The notes: generated by a model from the sequence alone, not told the origin. Positions 14,404-23,900 are shown, counted from the first letter of the stretch. The stretch is DNA of 46,499 bases from DATBJG01 sp963790545 (GCA_963790545.1 CAWBPA010000009.1:1-46499); one strand, 5' to 3'. Numbers and translations are program-made.

Positions 14404-15615
14404 CTATCTCTGATACACCAGAAGTCCCCCAACGTACGTCTGGACGACCCGGAAATTGCGGTCCAGCACCGTCAGGTCAGCCACGCCCCCCTCTGCAAGG
14501 AGCCCCGTGCCCTGCAGCCCGAGCTCTCGGGCCGGCGTCGTCGAGCACATCCTGACGGCCTCAGGCAGCGCCAGACCAACGACGGTGACCAGCAATGCGA
14601 ACGCGCGATCCATCGTGAGGATGCTGCCAGCCAGCGTGCCATCATCGAGATATGCGGCCGCTTCACCGACGGTGATGAGCTGATCGCCCAGTCTCGCGCG
14701 TGCGCCCATCGGCAGACCGGCACCGCCCGTGCCGTCCGTGATGGCGACGACCCGATCCAGACTCTTTGACGCGATCGCTACCTGCAAGATGGCTGGGTGA
14801 ACGTGAAACCCATCGCAAATCAGCTCTGCCGCAACCTCGTCACTCACGAGAGCGGCCGTTGCGAGACCAGGATCGCGATGCCCGACCGGAGGCATACGGT
14901 TGAAGAGGTGCGTGGCCGCACGAGCGCCGCGGGCAATGGCTGCTTTGGCCTGATCGAAGGTGGCACCGGAATGTCCCAACGAGACTCGATACCCGGCAGC
15001 CACGAAACGATCGATCAACTCGGGGGCCCCGTCCAATTCGGGGGCCAGTGTAATGGTGCCAATGTCCGCGCCACCGCGTTCGATTTCAACGAGCACATCT
15101 TCGGCGTCAAAATCGGCCTCGGCTCGCCGTTTTGCCGGAGCAGCCGAACCCTTATCGGAAGGTGGCGGCCGCTTCAGACACGCGGCAGGCTGGGCACCGC
15201 GGTAGTCCGGATTGATGAAATTGCTTTCCAGGTGCGCCGGCAGAATCCGGGCTCCGTGGACGCGATCGTCGCCGCGAAGTCTCCGCAGCTGGTTGAGAAA
15301 TCTGGCGAGGACCGGCGGCGGGCAGGCAACAGTGGTGGGACAGAACCCCGTGACGCCGTATGCCGGCAGGCGCGAAGCCATTGCTCGCAGGCCGGTGCCG
15401 CCATCCAGCGTATCGAACCCCTGCACGCCGTGGATGTGCATGTCGATGAAGCCCGGCACAACGTAGTGCTTGCTCAGATCGACATGAACCACGCCGGGAG
15501 ACGCTGGCTGGGCACTGGGCACGATGTCGACAATGCGTTCACCGTCGACAAAGACTGTACCCGGGCTGAGGATGCGGTTCGCCAGGACCACATCGGCCCC
15601 GGAGAGCACCATCAT
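14404..15615 (-). CDS. nagA: N-acetylglucosamine-6-phosphate deacetylase
   Basis: This 403-residue amidohydrolase deacetylates GlcNAc-6-P in amino-sugar and peptidoglycan recycling. Seen: PGFIDMHIHGVQGFDTLDG (metal HxH-type site), AHLESNFINPDYRGAQP (metal-binding Glu in the LEGPF-like motif), GHSGATFDQ, THLFNRMPP, DGFHVHPA and ITDGTGGAGLP (catalytic Asp region), then the usual C-terminal beta-sandwich strands. An insertion rich in Lys/Pro/Ala follows FINPDYRG. The ATG at 15615 overlaps the stop of the ROK-like gene (ATGA), so the two are translationally coupled. Confidence 0.92.
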   Translation of the reverse strand: MMVLSGADVVLANRILSPGTVFVDGERIVDIVPSAQPASPGVVHVDLSKHYVVPGFIDMHIHGVQGFDTLDGGTGLRAMASRLPAYGVTGFCPTTVACPPPVLARFLNQLRRLRGDDRVHGARILPAHLESNFINPDYRGAQPAACLKRPPPSDKGSAAPAKRRAEADFDAEDVLVEIERGGADIGTITLAPELDGAPELIDRFVAAGYRVSLGHSGATFDQAKAAIARGARAATHLFNRMPPVGHRDPGLATAALVSDEVAAELICDGFHVHPAILQVAIASKSLDRVVAITDGTGGAGLPMGARARLGDQLITVGEAAAYLDDGTLAGSILTMDRAFALLVTVVGLALPEAVRMCSTTPARELGLQGTGLLAEGGVADLTVLDRNFRVVQTYVGGLLVYQR

Positions 15616-16514
15616 GACAGACTGGACAGCGCCTGACGTGCGGCGCCTATGGCCGGCGCGTCGGCACCAAGCGCGGCCAGCTCGATTTTCACACTGCGGT
15701 ACATGACGGGCGACATGCGACGAGCACATTCGTACCGGAGTGGCTCGAGAAGCAGATCACCGGCGGATTGGACCATTCCACCCAGTACAATCATTTCAGG
15801 ATCGACGGTCGTCGCGAGATTGGCCACCGCCATCCCGATATACTTCACGGTGTCGCGAACCACTGAAATTGCCACACCGTCACCCTCTCGAGCGCCATCA
15901 AGAATATGAGTCAACGTAATGGCCGACAGGTCGCCGTCGGCCATATCGAGCACCCGTGATTGATCTCCCGACTTGATACGCCACACAAGACGTCGCACGA
16001 TTCCTGTGGCTCCCACTTCGGCATCGAGACATCCAAGTTTGCGATAGTCTTCGCGTTCGACAGGATTTAGCGCGAGCCAGGCCGCCGACCCGGCCAGTCC
16101 ATGCGACCCGGTCCACAGTCGGCCGTCCAGAATGATTCCAGCCGACGCGCGCTCTCCCACTGCAAACGCCAGGATGTTTCGTGCGCCGCGCGCCACGCCG
16201 CACCAGGACTCGGCAAGCGCATAGGCGGCACCCCAGCCGACGAGCTCGGATCGGACCTGCGTGTCCCAGGTGGTCGAGAGCGTTTTGATGGCCGCCTGCA
16301 CGCAACCCGCAAGAGGTTCAATCGCGGCGACGCCAATTGAGCGGGGCCGCGCCGTGCCCGCGGCCCGCAGTGCCGAAACGGCAGCATCGGCGACAGCCGC
16401 GGCCTCAGAGGAAGAACCTTCGGCGCGGCCTCCCACTGTGCCGTCGGCATCCACGACGATGGCGCGCGCGGTCAGGTCGGAAAGCTCGAGCCCCAGGATG
16501 TCCGGTATGCCCAT
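15612..16514 (-). CDS. Degenerate ROK-family (sugar kinase-like) protein
   Basis: The 300-residue actin-like ATPase fold is recognisable from ILDGRLWTGSHGLAGSAAW, GCLDAEVGATGI, DPEMIVLGGMVQSAGDLLLEPL and a C-terminal PAIGAARQAL. Key residues appear changed: the N-terminal phosphate loop DIGGTK reads LELSDLT, the NDANAAALGE-type catalytic Asp region reads GWGAAYALAESW, and the ExGH motif has no His. It may be a non-catalytic sensor or a divergent kinase. ATGA overlap with nagA makes a role in amino-sugar metabolism likely. No DNA-binding domain is present, so it is not a NagC-like repressor. Confidence 0.8.
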   Translation of the reverse strand: MGIPDILGLELSDLTARAIVVDADGTVGGRAEGSSSEAAAVADAAVSALRAAGTARPRSIGVAAIEPLAGCVQAAIKTLSTTWDTQVRSELVGWGAAYALAESWCGVARGARNILAFAVGERASAGIILDGRLWTGSHGLAGSAAWLALNPVEREDYRKLGCLDAEVGATGIVRRLVWRIKSGDQSRVLDMADGDLSAITLTHILDGAREGDGVAISVVRDTVKYIGMAVANLATTVDPEMIVLGGMVQSAGDLLLEPLRYECARRMSPVMYRSVKIELAALGADAPAIGAARQALSSLS

Positions 16515-16529
16515 GAAAGTCGGCTGATT

Positions 16530-16985
16530 CTAGGACTGCGCGGCCTGTGCCGTCCAGTCAGCGTGCGCGTGCAGCTTCCGACCTTCGAGCGGAAGGCCAG
16601 TACCATTCGTGTGAGAGGCGCCGGTGATGGTCCCCTGGGCAAACAGCGCCCGGTCTATCCGCCGCAGCAGTCGAGCCAAGCCACGCTCGTGGGGCGCGCT
16701 GATGACGAGGACTCCGGAACCTTCGGAGGGTGGGAATCGACGATCGTCGAGATAGTCGCGGTCGAGTGTCAAGAGCGTGCGTCGAAGCTGCCGTGCGAGA
16801 CGATAGTGCTCCGTGTCTCGTGCCCGACGGAGCTCATCGTGCTCGAGCACAAAGAGGACGTCCCACTCGAGCCGGACGCGCATGAAGTTGACAAGTCCGG
16901 CGGGGACATTTGCATCCGCATACACGCGGGGCTTCGACGACAGTCGCTCGGCGTGTGGGCCGAGTTCAGATGATAAGGTGCCCAT
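16530..16985 (-). CDS. DUF5615-like PIN-fold protein
   Basis: This 151-residue protein begins its domain with RVYADANVPAGLVNFMR, resembling the LxDENLP start of DUF5615/Mut7-C-like PIN folds. It continues with WDVLFVLEHDELRRARD and LLTLDRDYLDD, where acidic residues could form a metal site, and SGVLVISAP. Such proteins are often paired with a DUF433 antitoxin, but none is adjacent. Its start lies inside the end of the upstream deoxyhypusine-synthase-like gene (20-nt overlap). A toxin-type RNase role is possible only by family analogy. Confidence 0.65.
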   Translation of the reverse strand: MGTLSSELGPHAERLSSKPRVYADANVPAGLVNFMRVRLEWDVLFVLEHDELRRARDTEHYRLARQLRRTLLTLDRDYLDDRRFPPSEGSGVLVISAPHERGLARLLRRIDRALFAQGTITGASHTNGTGLPLEGRKLHAHADWTAQAAQS

Positions 16986-18108
16986 TCTGACTCTTCTCTG
17001 CCGCTACCTGTTTCGCCCTGAGCGTCAGGTCGGCAAGCAGTTCGTCGCGACGGTGCACGAGCTCCCGACGCTTGCGGCGACCGTTCGCTGACCCCACGGC
17101 ATACTCGCAGAACAACGGAAAGGCGATGGTCGAGTCGCAGTAGGCAACAACCGTATCCGGGAGCACGCTGGGATTGACCTTCCCCCAACTCACCGCTTCC
17201 GCCGGGGTCGCACCAGAAAGTCCACCCCACACCACCTGGTCGGTCGTGATCTGAATGAAATAGTCGTTGCCCCCTTTCTCAATCCCGTAGACCTCCCACA
17301 ACGTGGGCTGCGCCTGCAGATAGAAGTTCTTGGGGGATCCGCCGCCGACAATCACGCACCCGTTCTGATTTCCGGCCAGCACAATTGCGCACACCTCGTT
17401 GACGTCCCGATTGGGATCGATCATCAAGTGGCTGTCGTTCAGCAATTCATGCGAGGCGAGGTTCATGCCAATCGAACTGTCACCTGGGGAAGACGTGTAG
17501 ATCGGCACACCGGCCAGTGCCGCGTGCGCGACCACCGAGTGCTCCTCACATCCTGGATAACGATCCAGCAGGTCTCGACCCAGGCGATAGTGCAGCTCCG
17601 CGGTCGAGATCGGGCGATTCAGTCCCGATCGCACCAGGAAGTCGCGAATGTAGGCGTCGGTCTCGAGGAGAACCTGTGCAGGAAACAGCACGTCGTAAAT
17701 GCGAATGATCCCCTGCGCATAAAGGTCACGGTCGTCGACGAATGGCGACCCCCGGTGCAGCTTGAAGTTCAGGGCATAGTGCAGGTCGTGATAGAGATTC
17801 GCGCCGGTGCTGATGACGAAATCCACCAGGCCCCGGTCCATCATTTCTATGACACAGCCGCCAATCCCGGCCGGCGTCATGGCCCCCGCCAGCGTCAGGC
17901 CAATGGTGGTATCACTGGCGGGATCGATCATTTTGTCCGAGAAAATCCGACAAGCTTCGGATAAACGGGCAGCATTGAAGGCCTGAAACCCTTCGTCAAT
18001 CAGGTGCCGGATTTCTGCACTGCCTCGGGGCCGATAAAAGCCTATGGGCTTTCCGGAAAGGTAGTCTTGCTGGGTTTGGCCCGGGGCACCGGGCTGACGA
18101 TGGGGCAC
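16966..18108 (-). CDS. Deoxyhypusine synthase family protein (bacterial homologue)
   Basis: The 380-residue protein has the NAD-binding and active-site features of deoxyhypusine synthase: FVISTGANLYHDLHYAL, EEHSVVAHAA, IYTSSPGDSSIGMNLA, VIVGGGSPKNF with the Lys that forms the enzyme-imine intermediate, and PAEAVSWGKV. Bacteria have no eIF5A, so homologues usually act on other acceptors, for example forming homospermidine from putrescine/spermidine; that is family knowledge, not proof. I chose GTG 18108, preceded by GGAGG at 6 nt, over the longer frame, which reads alanine-rich noise. The DUF5615-like gene follows with overlap. Confidence 0.85.
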   Translation of the reverse strand: MPHRQPGAPGQTQQDYLSGKPIGFYRPRGSAEIRHLIDEGFQAFNAARLSEACRIFSDKMIDPASDTTIGLTLAGAMTPAGIGGCVIEMMDRGLVDFVISTGANLYHDLHYALNFKLHRGSPFVDDRDLYAQGIIRIYDVLFPAQVLLETDAYIRDFLVRSGLNRPISTAELHYRLGRDLLDRYPGCEEHSVVAHAALAGVPIYTSSPGDSSIGMNLASHELLNDSHLMIDPNRDVNEVCAIVLAGNQNGCVIVGGGSPKNFYLQAQPTLWEVYGIEKGGNDYFIQITTDQVVWGGLSGATPAEAVSWGKVNPSVLPDTVVAYCDSTIAFPLFCEYAVGSANGRRKRRELVHRRDELLADLTLRAKQVAAEKSQNGHLII

Positions 18109-18190
18109 GGCAGGGCCTCCGGGCCTTAGCTTAGCATCTGCGCTTGCCCCTTGACAGTGTTCGAACCTTCGCGCAAGGTAAGCGACCGAC

Positions 18191-18610
18191 ATGGATTCAT
18201 TGACGAGCGGACTGACGAGCAACTGGATGATGGCCGCGGCAGCCGTCGTGGCGGCCACCTCGGCGCTCGTCGTGTTTTACGTCTGGTGGAGAGGTCGCCG
18301 GCGACCCGGCGACGCCGTCTTCCGTGCCAGTCGGCTGAGCTCCGGAAACCGTTTGTTCCCCACGCAGGTGCTGATTACTCCTTCCAGCGTTGTGCACTTC
18401 CGGCCTCAGTGGGTTGGGAAGCTGGAACACTCCATTCACATCGCGCACATTGCCTCAGTCCGCATCGACACCAACCTCTTGTTCTCCAATGTGTACATCG
18501 AAACGACTGGCGGTACGAGCGCCGTGAGTTGTTCGGGACACCATAAGGGGGACGCGGTCCGGATGAAGCAGCTCATCGAGCAGTATCAAACTGACTACTA
18601 CAAAAAATAG
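18191..18610 (+). CDS. Membrane-anchored bacterial PH-domain-like protein
   Basis: The 139-residue protein has one N-terminal transmembrane helix (MMAAAAVVAATSALVVFYVWW). A soluble beta-rich domain follows: LFPTQVLITPSSVVHFRP, SIHIAHIASVRID and SNVYIETTGG. This strand pattern, with a final amphipathic helix (GDAVRMKQLIEQYQ), matches bacterial PH domains (bPH_2/YdbT-type). It may bind lipid or protein at the membrane; the role is unknown. It is divergent from the deoxyhypusine-synthase-like gene, with a TTGACA hexamer at 18151 but no convincing -10. Confidence 0.65.
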   Translation: MDSLTSGLTSNWMMAAAAVVAATSALVVFYVWWRGRRRPGDAVFRASRLSSGNRLFPTQVLITPSSVVHFRPQWVGKLEHSIHIAHIASVRIDTNLLFSNVYIETTGGTSAVSCSGHHKGDAVRMKQLIEQYQTDYYKK

Positions 18611-18734
18611 GCTTTGAGCAGGCGCCCTGTCGAACCCGCCAGCCCGGTCCGATACCCTAGCAGGGGGAGTGCGGAACCGGAAAGTTGGGCAGCGTATCCG
18701 CGCGTGAAAACAACTGCCCGCCGCGAAACGATTT

Positions 18735-20092
18735 GTGGACGACCTGACATTTACTGCTCGCCGTGCGACGGCAATTGCTCGAGTCGAAACCGACGTGGAC
18801 ATCGAAGCACGATTCCGAAACCTCGTGCAGTCGCCGCTCCGCGCCGGCCTGCTTCGCTATCTGAGCTCGCGACCGGAAGAGACCTTCGACGTCGATTCAC
18901 TGATGCAGGCGTTCGGTCGCTTGCGACTCGACGTGGAAAACTGCATCAAAGAACTGTCGGATTTCGGCGTTGTCCGAATCCTTCCCGGCAATCCAGTCAA
19001 GTACGCGACCGTACGGCCGGACGATCCGGCGCTCGCGCGGTTGCTCGACAAGTTCCTCGAGCGCCGAGCCATCATCAGCACCGAGGACCAGTCTCCGTCC
19101 GTTCAGCGCTTCCGCGAGATGATTGGCCGCGACGAGAAGATGCTGATCGTGTTCGAGTGGATTCGGACGGCGGCCAAGTCGGACATCTCGGTCCTCATTC
19201 TCGGGCCGACCGGTTCGGGCAAGGAAGTCGTCGCGCGCATGATCCACGAGCTGAGCCGCCGGAGCACGGCCAAGTTCCAGGCCGTCAACTGCGCGGCCCT
19301 GCCGGATACGCTGTTCGAATCAGAAATTTTCGGGTACGAAAAGGGTGCGTTCACCGGAGCCCACGACCGGAAGCCCGGCCGTCTGGAACTGGCCAATGAC
19401 GGCACCCTGTTTCTGGACGAAATCGGTGACCTCTCGATCGTGGCCCAGGCCAAGCTGTTGCGGGTCCTTGAAGAGCGCCGCTTCGAGCGTCTGGGGGGCA
19501 ACAAGTCCATTCACGTCGATTTCCGTTTGATTTCAGCGACAAATCGACCGTTGGACCTGTTCGTTCGCGATGGGCGATTCCGTGAAGATCTGTACTACCG
19601 CGTGAATGCGTTTGCCATCCGTCTGCCCTCGCTCAGGGAGCGGCAGGTGGACATTCCGGTCCTCGCCAACCGCTTCCTGGCGCGGTACTGTGCAGCCAAC
19701 GGGTTGCCGCTCGACGCCAAGTCGTTTGCCCGCGAAGCGCTCGACCTGTTGATTGCCTATCACTGGCCCGGCAATATCAGAGAACTTGAGAGCACGGTAT
19801 CGCGGGCCGCTCTTTCGGCACCGGGACGAAGTATCAGGGGCGCCGATATCGAGTTCCTCCACGCATCCGAACCCCCGCCACAGGAGATGGAGAGCGGCTG
19901 CCGTCGCTGCGAGAAGCCGAACGGGCACACATCGTGCGGATTCTCGATGCGGTGAACTGGAACAAGAAGGAAGCGGCCAAGATTCTCGAGATCAGCAGGG
20001 GTACGTTGTACCGAAATATCCTCGAGTTCGCCCTCGAACCACAGCTCCGCAACCCGTCCCGAAATAGAACACGTCGGGTCAGCGTCGGCTGA
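18735..20092 (+). CDS. Sigma54-dependent transcriptional activator, interrupted by a -1 frameshift before the Fis-type HTH
   Basis: Residues 1 to ~110 form a winged-helix-like domain (LRAGLLRYLSSRPEETFDVDSLMQAF) instead of a phosphoacceptor receiver. The AAA+ core has Walker A GPTGSGKE, the sigma54 contact loop GAFTGA, Walker B GTLFLDEIGDL and RLPSLRERQVDIP. The original frame ends at 19955 in nonsense text. The true continuation lies in another frame: ERLPSLREAERAHIVRILDAV and a Fis-type helix (NKKEAAKILEISRGTLYR), ending at TGA 20090-20092. The switch is near 19887-19892, where one base seems missing. This is either a sequence error or a mutant that has lost DNA binding. The start is GTG 18735. 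Confidence 0.85.
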
Positions 20093-20412
20093 TTCTCTCA
20101 ATTTCCGGCCAATTCATCCCCGTTTCTCGCAAAGCGGGCCTGTTCCATTCTGGAACGTCTCGGCAGATCTTCTAACCCACTCCCTTTCCACGGTCTTGCC
20201 GTCACGAACTCGTCGGGCGATGTGCCAGGTTGGGACACGCCGGCATGGTGCGCGCCTGGGATTGTCGTCACTTATTGAAGCTAAACCGTCTATTGTCTGT
20301 TAGTTACTACGGTATGACCGATCGGCGTGGCTCTTGCTAAATCACCGACCATGCTTACGCACATACTGCCTGTCGGAACCGTCGATTTAGGGAAGGCGGT
20401 CTGGGGGAGCTA
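20093..20412. other. Intergenic region before the HD-GYP gene, no gene seen
   Basis: About 320 bp contain no convincing ORF, tRNA or strong hairpin. A GG..GC spacing near TGGGACACGCCGGCAT recalls a sigma54 promoter, but the spacing is one base short. The region presumably holds the promoter of the downstream signalling gene. Confidence 0.4.
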
Positions 20413-22918
20413 ATGAAGTCGCTTCCGCGGGCGGCATGGCTCTACGTGGGAGCCGTGATTGCCGTCGGCGGCCTTCTGCTCATTGTCTACATCCCTCTCC
20501 CGCGGGACTTCACGCAGCCGATGTGGTTTGTCGGGCTGCTGCTCCTGTCCGCGGTGACCTCCGCATTCAAGGTCAATCTGCCGCTGACCAACAGCGGGTC
20601 CACGATGTCGGTTTCGTACGCCGTGGACTTCCTTTCCCTGCTGCTGCTTGGGCCGCATCAGACGATGCTCGTGGCGGCCGCGAGCGCCTGGAGCCAATGC
20701 ACGTTCCGGATGTCCGAAAGAAATCCGGTTTACCGCACGCTCTTCAGCATGGCGTGCCTGACGATCACCGTTCAGGTGGCCGGATGGGTGGCCACTGGGC
20801 TCGAGGATTCTCCTGGCCATCTGATGACGGGCGGAGTGCTTGGCATGGCCAAGCCACTCGTCGGGGCAGCGGTGACGTATTTTCTCGTCAACACGGCTCT
20901 GATTGCGACAGCCATCGCCCTGTCGACTCGTCAGAAGATCGTGCAGGTGTGGAACGAGAACTTCCTCTGGAGCGCCCCCAGCTATTTCGTCGGGGCCCTA
21001 GCAGCCGGCGGCGTCGCCTATGTCACGATCTATTCGCATTCCGCGTACTGGTTCGCACCTCTGGGTGCCGCGCCCCTGTATCTCACGTATCGCACCTACA
21101 AGATTTACCTGGGCCGCATCGAGGACGAACAGCGTCACGTGCAGCAGATGTCGGACCTGCATCTGGCGACGATCGAGGCGCTGGCGCTGGCCATCGACGC
21201 AAAGGATCAGACGGCCCACACCCATATCCGTCGCGTGCAGAGCTATGCCGCCAGCCTGGCCCGTTCGGTTGGCATGACGGAAAACGAAATCCAGGGTGTG
21301 AAGACTGGTGCCCTACTGCACGACATTGGCAAGCTGGCGGTCCCGGAACACATCCTGTCGAAGCCAGGTCCACTCACTCAAGAAGAGTTCCAGAAGGTCA
21401 AGGTCCACCCGCAGGTTGGCGCTGAAATCATTGCCGCGGTGCCGTTCCCGTACCCCGTGGCGCCGATCATCCTCAGCCATCACGAGCGGTGGGACGGGAA
21501 AGGCTATCCGGCCGGGCTCCGCGGCGAAGAAATCCCGCTGGGAGCACGTATCCTGGCTGTCGTGGACTACTACGACGCGCTGACGTCCGAGCGGCCGTAT
21601 CACAAGGCCATGACCAGCGAGGCCGCGATTGGCCTGCTGACGCAGGAGGCAGGCAAAGCGCTGGATCCCGACCTGGTGACGCGGTTCATCGAGATGCTGC
21701 CGACGATGCACGCGGAGGCGGAAGCCACGCCGCAGTCGGTGCGCACCCTGAGCCTCGCGCCGGTCCAGGGCGACCGCGGCAGACCGGCGGCCGGCTTCTT
21801 GTCCGAGTTCAACACCAAGAGCGTGCTCGACGACATTGCCCTGGCCCATCGCGAAATCTATGCGCTCTACGAAATCGCACAGGCCATGGGCACCAGCCTG
21901 GGCGTCGCAGACACGATGGCGCTGATTTCTTCCAAGCTCAGCAGCCTCGTGCCGTTCTCGTGCTGCGCGCTGTTTCTCCACAATGAAGAAACCGAGACGC
22001 TGCGGTGCCGCTTTGCGACCGGGACCGACTCAGAAATCGTTCAGAACCTAACCGTGAGGAACGGGCATGGCCTCACGGGGTGGGTGGCGCGAAACCGCCG
22101 ACCGCTGGTCAACGCACGTCCGAGCGCGGATTTCGAGGCGGGGGGGCTGGAATCGACGGCCACCTCCTTGCAGTCCGCGCTGGTCTGCCCGCTCGTCATC
22201 AACGAACGGTTCATTGGCACGTTGTCGGTCTACCATATCGACGCGGGCTGCTACACCGACGACCATCGCCGGCTGCTCGATCGCGTCTGCGAGCAAGCCG
22301 CCGCTGTCATCTACAACTCGATCGTGTTCGAGCAGACCCAGGAGGATTCGCTCACCGATCCCCTGACCGGCCTGCCGAACACCCGGTCGATGTTCATGCA
22401 CCTGACGCGCGAGCTCGCACGCGCCGACCGCCTGAAACAGCAGGTGTCGCTGCTCGTGATGGACCTCGACCACTTCAAGCAAATCAACGACAATCACGGT
22501 CATCACGTTGGCGATCGGGCACTGAGAGAAGTTGCGGCGGTGCTGCGCGCGGCCATCCGGCCTGTACGACATTTGCGTCCGCTACGCGGGAGACGAGTTC
22601 ATCGTGGTCCTCTCGGGCTGCGGCGAGGAAGAAGCCGAACAGAAGCGTGTGGAACTTCAGCAGGCGATTGACGAGGTGATCTTCGAAGTGCGGCCAGGCC
22701 AACGCTTACCGCTGGGGATCAGTATTGGCGCGGCCGTCTACCCGCACGACGGCGACACCTACGAGACGCTGCTGGCCACGGCGGATGGACGGATGTACCG
22801 GGACAAGACCCAACGCAAAGGACGCCTGGTTCGGCCACCAGAGCTCGAGGATGCCCGCGCGGTGCCAGGTGAACTAACGGATTCCGCAATCCGCCGAGCG
22901 GCGGCGGGAATTCTCTAA
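20413..22918 (+). CDS. Membrane HD-GYP / GAF / GGDEF cyclic-di-GMP signalling protein, interrupted by a +1 frameshift
   Basis: Domain order: about eight N-terminal transmembrane helices (to ~residue 225, MASE-like), a coiled linker, then an HD-GYP phosphodiesterase with HDIGKLAVPEHI, HHERWDGKGYP and DYYDALTSERPYH. A GAF domain (about 480-640) and a GGDEF domain (DPLTGLPNTR, MDLDHFKQINDNHGHHVGD) follow. The frame is lost at 22564, where one extra G separates AAIRP from YDICVRYAGDEF; the rest runs in the new frame to 22918 with GISIGAAVYPHDG. AGDEF is a known active variant of GGDEF. Intact, the ~834-residue protein would both make and degrade c-di-GMP. Sequence error is the likely reason for the break. 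Confidence 0.88.
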
Positions 22919-22926
22919 AACTCATT

Positions 22927-23163
22927 TTACGGATTGGGCTCGATCCAGTCCGGCCGTCGACCGCCGACACCTGCCAGAATCAGCGCAATCCCTGTCGCGC
23001 CCACGACGAGACCCAGGCCGTCCGTGTACCAGGTTTCCCATGGGTACTCTCGCCACCACAGCCAGGCGGCCGGCGCACACAAGATAGCGCCCGAGGCAAC
23101 GGCGGTCGTACGCCGGAGCACGGCCCGCAGCACCCACCCGCGCACGCGGCGGAGACGAAACAT
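22927..23163 (-). CDS. Small membrane protein, 78 aa
   Basis: The basic N-terminus (MFRLRRVRGWVLRAVLRR) is followed by two predicted transmembrane helices (AVASGAILCAPAAWLWW and GLGLVVGATGIALILAGV) with a YPWETWYTDG loop. No family is recognised. It converges with the HD-GYP gene (8-bp gap) and follows the Zn-ribbon-like gene after a perfect palindrome. Function unknown. Confidence 0.55.
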   Translation of the reverse strand: MFRLRRVRGWVLRAVLRRTTAVASGAILCAPAAWLWWREYPWETWYTDGLGLVVGATGIALILAGVGGRRPDWIEPNP

Positions 23164-23166
23164 ACA

Positions 23167-23185
23167 GAAAAGGGGTCCCCTTTTC
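23167..23185. repeat. Perfect palindrome GAAAAGGGG-T-CCCCTTTTC
   Basis: Nine-bp arms flank a single central base, in the 23-bp gap between the Zn-ribbon-like gene and the 78-aa gene. It could be a terminator-like hairpin or a protein-binding site; on either strand it ends in TTTTC. It is too short-looped for a classic terminator. Confidence 0.6.
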
Positions 23186-23186
23186 T

Positions 23187-23900
23187 TTATCGCGAGCGCT
23201 TCTTGCCGGGTCTGGTCGTGCGTGTTCCGTGCGGGTGAGCAGGTCGATGAGGTTGCGAAGATGGCCGATTGCCGCCACGTCCACCATGCATACCGGATCG
23301 GCCGGCGTGCCGCGAACCGTCGCCGGAATGCGCTCCCGGTCCGGCGGGTCGATGGCGATGGGAGGCACTCGCTCTGAATCTCCCGGATCGACCGCCGTTC
23401 TGGCGAATGGTGAACTCGGGAATCTGTCTGGCCGGCGGCGGCGTGCCCTCGGTTCGCGGCAACGTGGCACGAATGAGCGGACGATGAACGGGACCTTCCT
23501 CTTCTCCTTCTCCTTCCCCTTCTCCGGGCTCCTGCTCTGCGGTGCCGTCAGACGCAACGATCGATGCGGACTGTTCTGGCTCTTCAGGCAACTCATTCGC
23601 GAGCAGTCGTCCCGGCGTCGGCGCTGATGGCTCGTCGAGAGGCACGGCTGGCGACGGCGAAGCAGTACCTTTCGTCGCGTTGGTCAGCACCTGCTCGTAG
23701 AGCGCCGACGAAGCCGTCTTCTTCTTGCGCTGAGCGGGAACTTTCGCGCCCTTGTATTCGTGTTCCGCATCGCACGTCGTGCAACGAGTTTGCTTCACAT
23801 CAGAACCGACCATCGCGACGATGGCATGGTTGGTCACGCGACGTTCGCGAGGACAGTAATCATCGAGAACGTCACCAAGCCGAAGCTGGCGCTGCGTCAT
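23187..23900 (-). CDS. Hypothetical protein: N-terminal Cys pairs and a disordered, basic C-terminal tail
   Basis: The 237 residues start LGDVLDDYCPRERRVTNHAIVAMVG, then CTTCDAEHEYKG; Cys and His spacing suggests a zinc ribbon or similar small metal site (residues ~10-50). The middle is acidic (EQEPGEGEGEGEEEG) and the end is rich in Arg, Gly, His and Pro, finishing GKKRSR. Such a tail can bind nucleic acid. Other frames are also open across the C-terminal half, so a frame change there cannot be excluded. No known family is named. ATG 23900 is chosen because the MTQRQLRLGDVL text begins the conserved-looking part. Confidence 0.6.
   Translation of the reverse strand: MTQRQLRLGDVLDDYCPRERRVTNHAIVAMVGSDVKQTRCTTCDAEHEYKGAKVPAQRKKKTASSALYEQVLTNATKGTASPSPAVPLDEPSAPTPGRLLANELPEEPEQSASIVASDGTAEQEPGEGEGEGEEEGPVHRPLIRATLPRTEGTPPPARQIPEFTIRQNGGRSGRFRASASHRHRPAGPGAHSGDGSRHAGRSGMHGGRGGNRPSSQPHRPAHPHGTRTTRPGKKRSR

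Noticed and set aside
20220..20270. Sigma54 promoter before the HD-GYP gene
   Set aside because: The GG and GC elements are nine rather than ten bases apart and other consensus bases are missing.
23187..23596. Alternative minus-strand frame (22922-23596) as the real gene
   Set aside because: It lacks a convincing start and overlaps the 78-aa gene; the frame from 23900 has the Cys motifs and a sensible basic end.
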